Source of the DNA: Catellatospora coxensis
GTDB lineage: Bacteria; Actinomycetota; Actinomycetes; Mycobacteriales; Micromonosporaceae
Direction of reading: 5' to 3'
Assembly: GCF_016862635.1 (NCBI RefSeq)
Contig: NZ_BONI01000005.1
Location: forward strand, 152,145 to 216,144
Length of the DNA: 64,000 nucleotides
The translations under genes and the position numbers were made by a program. Shown here one piece after another: positions 58,929 to 64,000 of this stretch (its first letter is position 1; each line of letters begins with the position of its first letter). The notes below the pieces were generated by a model. The model did not search any database. It saw nothing but the letters and a program-made list of their open reading frames with translations, and was not told the DNA's origin.

Positions 58929-61900
58929 CGCCGGGATCCGTCTGGCCCGGATCGGGCGGGTACGGCACTTCGCGGCCGTCGTGGTTCCGGCTGACAACAG
59001 GCCAGCCGTGCACGCCCCGGCCCCAGCCATCCGGGGCCTGGGCGTACGTGAACCCGGTGACCGCACCTGGCTCCGCCGGCTGCAGCCAGGTGGGCACCAG
59101 CGGATCCTGCCCACCGGCCGAGGTCCCGACCCCGCCGTCGGGCAGCGCCGGCGCGCCGCCGCGGCCGCCCCCGGTCGGTGCGCCGGCCTGCGCCCATGCC
59201 CACATGGGGTCCGGCCCGGTCGGCGGTGCCAGACCGGACCCGCCGGCATCACGGCCGTCGCCGAACCCGATGCCATAGCCGGCCGCCGGCTCGACGTGAC
59301 CTGACGGCACGTCCCCGGCAATGATCAGGTCGGACAGCCCGGGGGGCGGGTAGAGGACGGTGTCCCACCGGGTGCCCGCGTACAGCGACGGGACCTGCCC
59401 GGCTGCGGCAAGCCCGGCCGGGCCGGGCGCCGGCCAGTACTCGGCGTCGGGATGGCGCCCGCGGCCCGATCCGGTGCCAGGCTGCGCCGCGTGATCGCCA
59501 GGCAGTCCCGCAGGCCCGGGACGCAAGACCGACACCTCCGACGCCGACGGTGGCAGGCCCGGCCGGAGTGCCGGATCGACCGTGGACGGCGCCGACGGCC
59601 CGGGCGGCGCTTGCGGATCGGCCGCCCCATAGGCTCGCGGCTGCGGCAATGCGCCGACGACTGCGGGGGCGGCGGTCACGCCACCGGTCGCGGCCGGCTG
59701 AGAGGCGTGAATTCGCTCTACGTGGCTGTCCACTCGCGCAAAGAACTCTCGCCGATCGGACGGCCCCTTGCGGCTGCTCCTGTCCGCCAGCAAGGCGACA
59801 TCGCCGGACAGGACCGGGTGCCGCGCTTCAAGTTGGACGGCTATCAAGTCAAGAAAGCGCTCCACCGCGAACCGACTCGCACCGCCGGCCTTGAATTGCA
59901 CCACCTGCGGCGGCGGCCGCCATGCCCGGTGCTGCGCATATAGGCCCTGATTAATCCAGCGCTCGACGGTTGCCTTCTTGGTAACGCCTCCCATGAGCTC
60001 CAGGATGCGCTTATCGGAGAGGGTATTCGTACTCTTCATCACGTCCCACCAATGTGCTGCCAGCGCTCTCAACTCCAGTGGGACATGGTCGGCGTTGAGG
60101 TCGCAGCCACTCAGTACTTCGTGGAGTTCGGGTACTTCCCTTGCGCGGTCTTGGCCCTGCAGCCATTCGAAGTATTGCCACAGCGTCGCCCCCGGCCCGC
60201 TTTCGGCCCTCCACCTCGCGGCTTGTTCCGTTGCGGTTTGAAGCATTTCTCCGTCCTCGATGAAGCGCTGGGCGGCCCGTTGGACTTGCTGTTGGAACGG
60301 CAAGCCGTTGTCGGCTGGGAGGGATGTCGCGCCACCGGCGGTGGCCGTGTAGGCGGTGTGCGTGGACGTGGTTGGGCCGGTGGCCGCGGTGGCGTTGCTG
60401 CGCGGGTTAGCGGCGTGGTCGCGGTCTGGTGGGGTGGCGCTCCAGGCGATGGTGAGTTCGTTTGGGCTGTGGCCGGTGGCCGGTGGTGGTAGTGACTGGA
60501 AGACGGGGGCTGGTGACAGGTCGGCCAGCTGGTTGCGGAGCCGGGCGGTGATGTAGCTGGTGAGTTCGGTGGCGTGCCGGGGGTCGGCGGGTTGGGCCGC
60601 GACGCCGATGTGTGCGCGAGATCGGTCCGGTGACCTGCGGATCGTGTGTGCGGTGTGATCGATCCAGAGATCGGTCTGTTGAGGATCGATGGCGGTGGGG
60701 TGGTGGGATCGCAGGACCGCGCGGACGGTGAACAGATCCGAGGCCGGGGCGTGCGAGGTGGGGGTGGCCTCGTCCAGGTGGTAGCCCGGGACTGGTCGCG
60801 GCAAGGTGGGCTGGCCGGGTTGCGGGGTGTGGACGAGGTCGAATTGCCGAAGCCGCAGCACGGTTCCTGCGGGGTAGAGGAATCCGTTCTCGGTCGGGGC
60901 TCCCGCCCGGGCAGGCACGTATATGTATGGGCTGCCGGCCGGCATGGGAGCGTCCCAGTTCGCCGTGACGGGTTCGGTCAGTCGGACCAGGCTGCCCGAT
61001 TGCTCGACGGTTGTGGCGCCGATGGCGGTATGCGGTTGCCCGAGGAGGATTTCACTGCTTGCCATGATCTCGGCGTAGGCCAGCTGGGGATCCGACCACG
61101 GATCGGGGCCGCCGGACTCGTCCGGTGGGCCTGGGGGTTGTGCAGGGGCGGGAACCGAGAAGCCGACATCGTCGGTGTAGTCCATGCCGTCGAAGTCGTC
61201 GGTGTAGTCCATGGCGTCGATGTCGTCCATGTCGGCATCTGATCCGCGCTCGTCGCTCGGCAGCTGCTCGTCGTCGGACATGGCGTCAAACATGTCTTCG
61301 TCGGACATGTCTTCGTCCCTGAAGCGGTGGGTGTCGTCGGTTTGGAGTTCTGCGGCGTGCCGTGGCGGTGGCGGATTGGTGGACTGTGTCGGGGCCGATG
61401 GCGGCTTGTCCGTCAGGCCGGCCGGCCAGGCCGCGGTATGCGGAGCGGGAGCCGCGGTGAAGAAGCCCGCGGCGGTGTGGTGGTGGCTGGTCGGGTTCAC
61501 GGTGTCCTGGGCGGCGGTGGGGTTAGTCGTGGCGAGGTAGCCGGTGGCGGGTCGGAGTCCGGTGTGTGTAGGGGTGTTGCGGGCCGGTGTGGGCAGCGTG
61601 GCCAGGTATCGGCCGTGGTCGTGGTAGATCGTGACGGGGTGGCCGTCGGCGGGGCCGTGGTGGTCGCTGCCCTCGGTGTGGAAGCCGTCGAGGTCTCGGG
61701 TGCCTTGGTGCAAGGTGATGCGGGTGCCGGTGGTGTGGGCCAGTAGGTCGAGCCAGAACTGTGCGGAGTCGTCGGTCCAGGTCGTTTCCCAGTTGTGGAC
61801 TGCGTTGGCGATCCAGCCGGTGGGTGGGTCGAGCGGCGGGTCGTGGGGGCTGAATCTCAGGTAGGTCAGGTAGAAGCGGGCGTAGCCGCCGCTGAGATGC

Positions 61901-64000
61901 TCGGCGCGTAGCCAGGGCTGGTTTGACGGTTGTCGGGCGAGGGCGTCGAGTTGCTGGCGGGGGGTCAGGACACGGCCTGGTTGGGCTGTCGGGAGGGCGC
62001 CGAAGGCGCGGAGGTGGGCGTCGCGGAGGACGTCGGTGTTCAGCAGCGCGGCCCGGGTCAGGCCGTGGGGTTCGAGGCGGTCGATCTCGGCGCGTACCTC
62101 GTCGACGGGCATGGCGTCGACGACGTGGCGGTGACGGTCCAGGATGTTCCGGCGGTGGCGGACGACCTGTTCGGGCAGCGTGGTCAAGCCGCTGGTCACC
62201 TGTCCGATGATGTGCTCGCGTAGATCGTGTACTGCCTGGGCCAGTCGGCCGCTGACCGGTTCCCCGCTGGTGACGTAGCGCGCGAGTCGTGTATTCAGTA
62301 GGCGTGGGCTGTCGAGCACGGCCCGAACGGCGTCATTGGCTCGGTCGCCGAGGATGCCGGCGGCGTGTGCGGGGTCTGCGGCCAGGTAGGCGTACAGCAG
62401 ACGGTGGCTGTCGGGGGGCACATCGATGATCTGCCGGGCGGGCACCATCACCGGCCCGGCCCCGGCCGCACCACCACCTGCCCCGACCGCCGGACCGGCA
62501 CCCACACCGAAACCGTCGAAACCGCCAAAACCATCGTAGTAGCCACCGTCGTCATCGAAATGGTCGCCGTCGTCGTCGACGTGGTTGTCGCTCTCGAAGT
62601 GGTCGTCGTCCGGGTCACCTTGGTGACCGTCAGCGTCGTGGTCGCTGCCGCCGGCTATGTCCGTGTCGGCACCCGGCTGCTTCGAACCCGCCGAGTTGTC
62701 CGCCGCCGACACCCCCGCCCGACCATCCCCACCACCACCGGACTCGGCCGATGCCGTACCGATCTTCGTCAGCCACGCTTCTATGGCTCCCCTGGTGAAC
62801 ATGCCGCCGCTGCTAGCAGCCGCCGCCTGATCTCTAGACGTGTCGTCCATGAGCAGGGTCAGGCCCCACAGCCTCGAGGCATCCCGCAAGAGCGGGTGCA
62901 GCCGTCTGGAGTCGATGGTCGATCCGCTTTGCGGACCGACCGCGCTCGCGGTGCCGGCACGCCCTCTCTTCTGCGACTTGGGCGCCGCGTCTTTCAGCGT
63001 TCGCGACAGCACCGCGGCCAGGCCCTCAGTCCCGGTCGGGTCCAGCTTCCGGGGGATGTGGTCGAAGATGAACTCTCGCAACGTGCCGATGCCATGGCCG
63101 CCGGGGCGGTACTTGAGGATCATGTCCAGCACCTGATCCGCCATCGGCATCCTGACGACAGGCGTCTTCCGCCAATTGGCCCTGTCTGAGCCGCTGTAGA
63201 GCTTCCCGGCGACAGTCCGGGCGTCTGTCCGATCCTGCAGCGCCAGCTTCAGCCCGTACTGCAACGCGAAAGGCAAGGCAGAGAATTCTTCGCCCTTCAG
63301 GTCCTCAAGTCGATTCAGTACGGTTGTGGCGCCTGGACGGCCCCCGCGCGCCGCGTCCGACACCACCTCGTGGAGATAGGCCTCCAGCGTGTCCCCCTTC
63401 CCGGCGAAGGGCTCCCAGACGCTGATCTCGTTGACGGCGAGGTCCCAGAGCAGAAGGCTCACGTCGAGCTCGGCCTGCACCAGGAGGCGCCGTGGCTGAC
63501 CGGCCAAGGACGCCCCCTTGGCTCGTACCGTGCTGCGACCTTTCGATTCGACGGAGAGACCGAAAATCCACTCGGATACGATGTTGGCACTCACGCCCGT
63601 TCCGGACAGGCGAGCCACCTCTGTAGGGTTTCTCCCAGCAGCCACATTCTTGAACGCCCAAAGCGTCAAGGCGTCGTACACCACCCATGGCAGCACCCTG
63701 ATGTCTACTGATTCCCCCCGCTCGGCGTCGGTGAGCTGCCTTCTCAGGACCTGGGACACGGCCCGGTGACTGGCGAACCATCCGCTGTCCAGCAGGCCGG
63801 TGACGTGACGCCACCATGAGCCGCCCATAGCTGGTTCGTGATTGACCAGGTTCGTCAGCAACTCGTGCCACGCGAAGGTCGCAGCCTGCTGCAGATAACC
63901 GTCCACATTCGCCTTGGGCACCCACTCGGAAGTCCGTTTGCCCTGCTGGTGCAAACCTCCAGTCAAGATCTTCAAATCCTGGTACATGTCCCAACGCTTC
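58912..64000 (-). CDS. Giant modular protein with repeated helix-turn-helix-like modules, 5' end off the right edge
   Basis: The frame is open to the window edge; the first ATG visible is at 63987, giving at least 1691 residues. Four segments share a pattern of G-G/V, x-x-V/I and E-x-W-I/V: residues about 5-23 (LTGGLHQQGKRTSEWV), 120-141 (EVARLSGTGVSANIVSEWI), 384-408 (GGMFTRGAIEAWLTKIG) and 1324-1346 (LELMGGVTKKATVERWI), all resembling helix-turn-helix units. Two acidic low-complexity stretches lie at about 446-485 and 890-940. Residues 735-797 (FWLDLLAHTTGTRITLH, HPVTIYHDHGRYLATL) recall OTU-like folds, and 1033-1047 (ENGFLYPAGTVLRL) recalls ADP-ribosyltransferases. Only one Cys (1295) exists. 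The last 260 residues are Pro/Gly-rich. Function unknown; a polymorphic-toxin relative is possible. Confidence 0.75.
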   Translation of the reverse strand, partial: KRWDMYQDLKILTGGLHQQGKRTSEWVPKANVDGYLQQAATFAWHELLTNLVNHEPAMGGSWWRHVTGLLDSGWFASHRAVSQVLRRQLTDAERGESVDIRVLPWVVYDALTLWAFKNVAAGRNPTEVARLSGTGVSANIVSEWIFGLSVESKGRSTVRAKGASLAGQPRRLLVQAELDVSLLLWDLAVNEISVWEPFAGKGDTLEAYLHEVVSDAARGGRPGATTVLNRLEDLKGEEFSALPFALQYGLKLALQDRTDARTVAGKLYSGSDRANWRKTPVVRMPMADQVLDMILKYRPGGHGIGTLREFIFDHIPRKLDPTGTEGLAAVLSRTLKDAAPKSQKRGRAGTASAVGPQSGSTIDSRRLHPLLRDASRLWGLTLLMDDTSRDQAAAASSGGMFTRGAIEAWLTKIGTASAESGGGGDGRAGVSAADNSAGSKQPGADTDIAGGSDHDADGHQGDPDDDHFESDNHVDDDGDHFDDDGGYYDGFGGFDGFGVGAGPAVGAGGGAAGAGPVMVPARQIIDVPPDSHRLLYAYLAADPAHAAGILGDRANDAVRAVLDSPRLLNTRLARYVTSGEPVSGRLAQAVHDLREHIIGQVTSGLTTLPEQVVRHRRNILDRHRHVVDAMPVDEVRAEIDRLEPHGLTRAALLNTDVLRDAHLRAFGALPTAQPGRVLTPRQQLDALARQPSNQPWLRAEHLSGGYARFYLTYLRFSPHDPPLDPPTGWIANAVHNWETTWTDDSAQFWLDLLAHTTGTRITLHQGTRDLDGFHTEGSDHHGPADGHPVTIYHDHGRYLATLPTPARNTPTHTGLRPATGYLATTNPTAAQDTVNPTSHHHTAAGFFTAAPAPHTAAWPAGLTDKPPSAPTQSTNPPPPRHAAELQTDDTHRFRDEDMSDEDMFDAMSDDEQLPSDERGSDADMDDIDAMDYTDDFDGMDYTDDVGFSVPAPAQPPGPPDESGGPDPWSDPQLAYAEIMASSEILLGQPHTAIGATTVEQSGSLVRLTEPVTANWDAPMPAGSPYIYVPARAGAPTENGFLYPAGTVLRLRQFDLVHTPQPGQPTLPRPVPGYHLDEATPTSHAPASDLFTVRAVLRSHHPTAIDPQQTDLWIDHTAHTIRRSPDRSRAHIGVAAQPADPRHATELTSYITARLRNQLADLSPAPVFQSLPPPATGHSPNELTIAWSATPPDRDHAANPRSNATAATGPTTSTHTAYTATAGGATSLPADNGLPFQQQVQRAAQRFIEDGEMLQTATEQAARWRAESGPGATLWQYFEWLQGQDRAREVPELHEVLSGCDLNADHVPLELRALAAHWWDVMKSTNTLSDKRILELMGGVTKKATVERWINQGLYAQHRAWRPPPQVVQFKAGGASRFAVERFLDLIAVQLEARHPVLSGDVALLADRSSRKGPSDRREFFARVDSHVERIHASQPAATGGVTAAPAVVGALPQPRAYGAADPQAPPGPSAPSTVDPALRPGLPPSASEVSVLRPGPAGLPGDHAAQPGTGSGRGRHPDAEYWPAPGPAGLAAAGQVPSLYAGTRWDTVLYPPPGLSDLIIAGDVPSGHVEPAAGYGIGFGDGRDAGGSGLAPPTGPDPMWAWAQAGAPTGGGRGGAPALPDGGVGTSAGGQDPLVPTWLQPAEPGAVTGFTYAQAPDGWGRGVHGWPVVSRNHDGREVPYPPDPGQTDPGDELAR

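Noticed and set aside
1..64000. CRISPR arrays, insertion sequences and phage genes
   Set aside because: No repeat-spacer periodicity, transposase motif or phage structural gene was seen. The only long repeats are the 360-bp pair and the two inverted repeats.

Overview
The window is about 72% GC, densely packed with genes, and reads as chromosome from a filamentous actinomycete. The markers are a WhiB-type regulator, a SARP/AfsR-like regulator, UdgX, a DinB protein of the mycothiol-transferase type, ECF41 and ECF42 sigma factors and many secreted hydrolases. Micromonosporaceae is my best guess, but this is inference. I saw no rRNA, tRNA, CRISPR array or intact insertion sequence.

Layout. 1-3039 (mostly minus): an AbiEii-type nucleotidyltransferase cut by the left edge, a CBS protein, a 47-aa GPGG membrane protein, UdgX and a conserved hypothetical. 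3185-8111: PHP protein, iron-permease-like protein, TrmB/LuxR-type regulator, then an ECF41 sigma gene followed by its expected oxidoreductase partner with a perfect Crp/GlxR-type palindrome between them. 8164-15042 (minus): a 1249-aa secreted subtilase and a DUF4132 protein with a small upstream partner. 15141-18428: two direct copies of a 360-bp module (regulatory region, 48-aa basic protein, terminator) bracket four small genes. 18530-25810: FAD monooxygenase, DUF4383 protein, a PadR-controlled membrane protein, a lipoprotein, and a second PadR gene with an acyl-CoA dehydrogenase.

25904-36926: a 1115-aa helical-repeat protein, an ABC exporter, a serine hydrolase, an ECF42 sigma/DGPF pair with a recognisable promoter, a frameshifted small membrane gene, a MarR/NAD(P)-binding divergent pair, DinB and SRPBCC proteins. 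37050-44320: two secreted GH30 glycosidases with different carbohydrate-binding modules, a divergent LacI regulator with six TGAAAC hexamers in the control region, and asparagine synthetase overlapping the LacI gene tail to tail. 44578-53643: epoxide hydrolase, alpha/beta hydrolase, DUF1801 and DUF3040 proteins, a 44-aa proline-rich peptide, a SARP-type ATPase regulator followed by an aromatic hydroxylase, and a coiled-coil membrane protein.

53713-64000 (minus): DUF998 protein, a 1028-aa plant-type subtilase, a gene-free hairpin-rich stretch, a WhiB protein with an extra CxxC pair, and a giant protein (at least 1691 aa, one cysteine, repeated helix-turn-helix-like modules) running off the right edge with a 55-aa ORF overlapping its stop codon. 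Secreted hydrolysis is the main recurring theme (two subtilases, two GH30 enzymes, a DD-peptidase-like hydrolase). The least understood loci are the duplicated 48-aa module and the giant protein.
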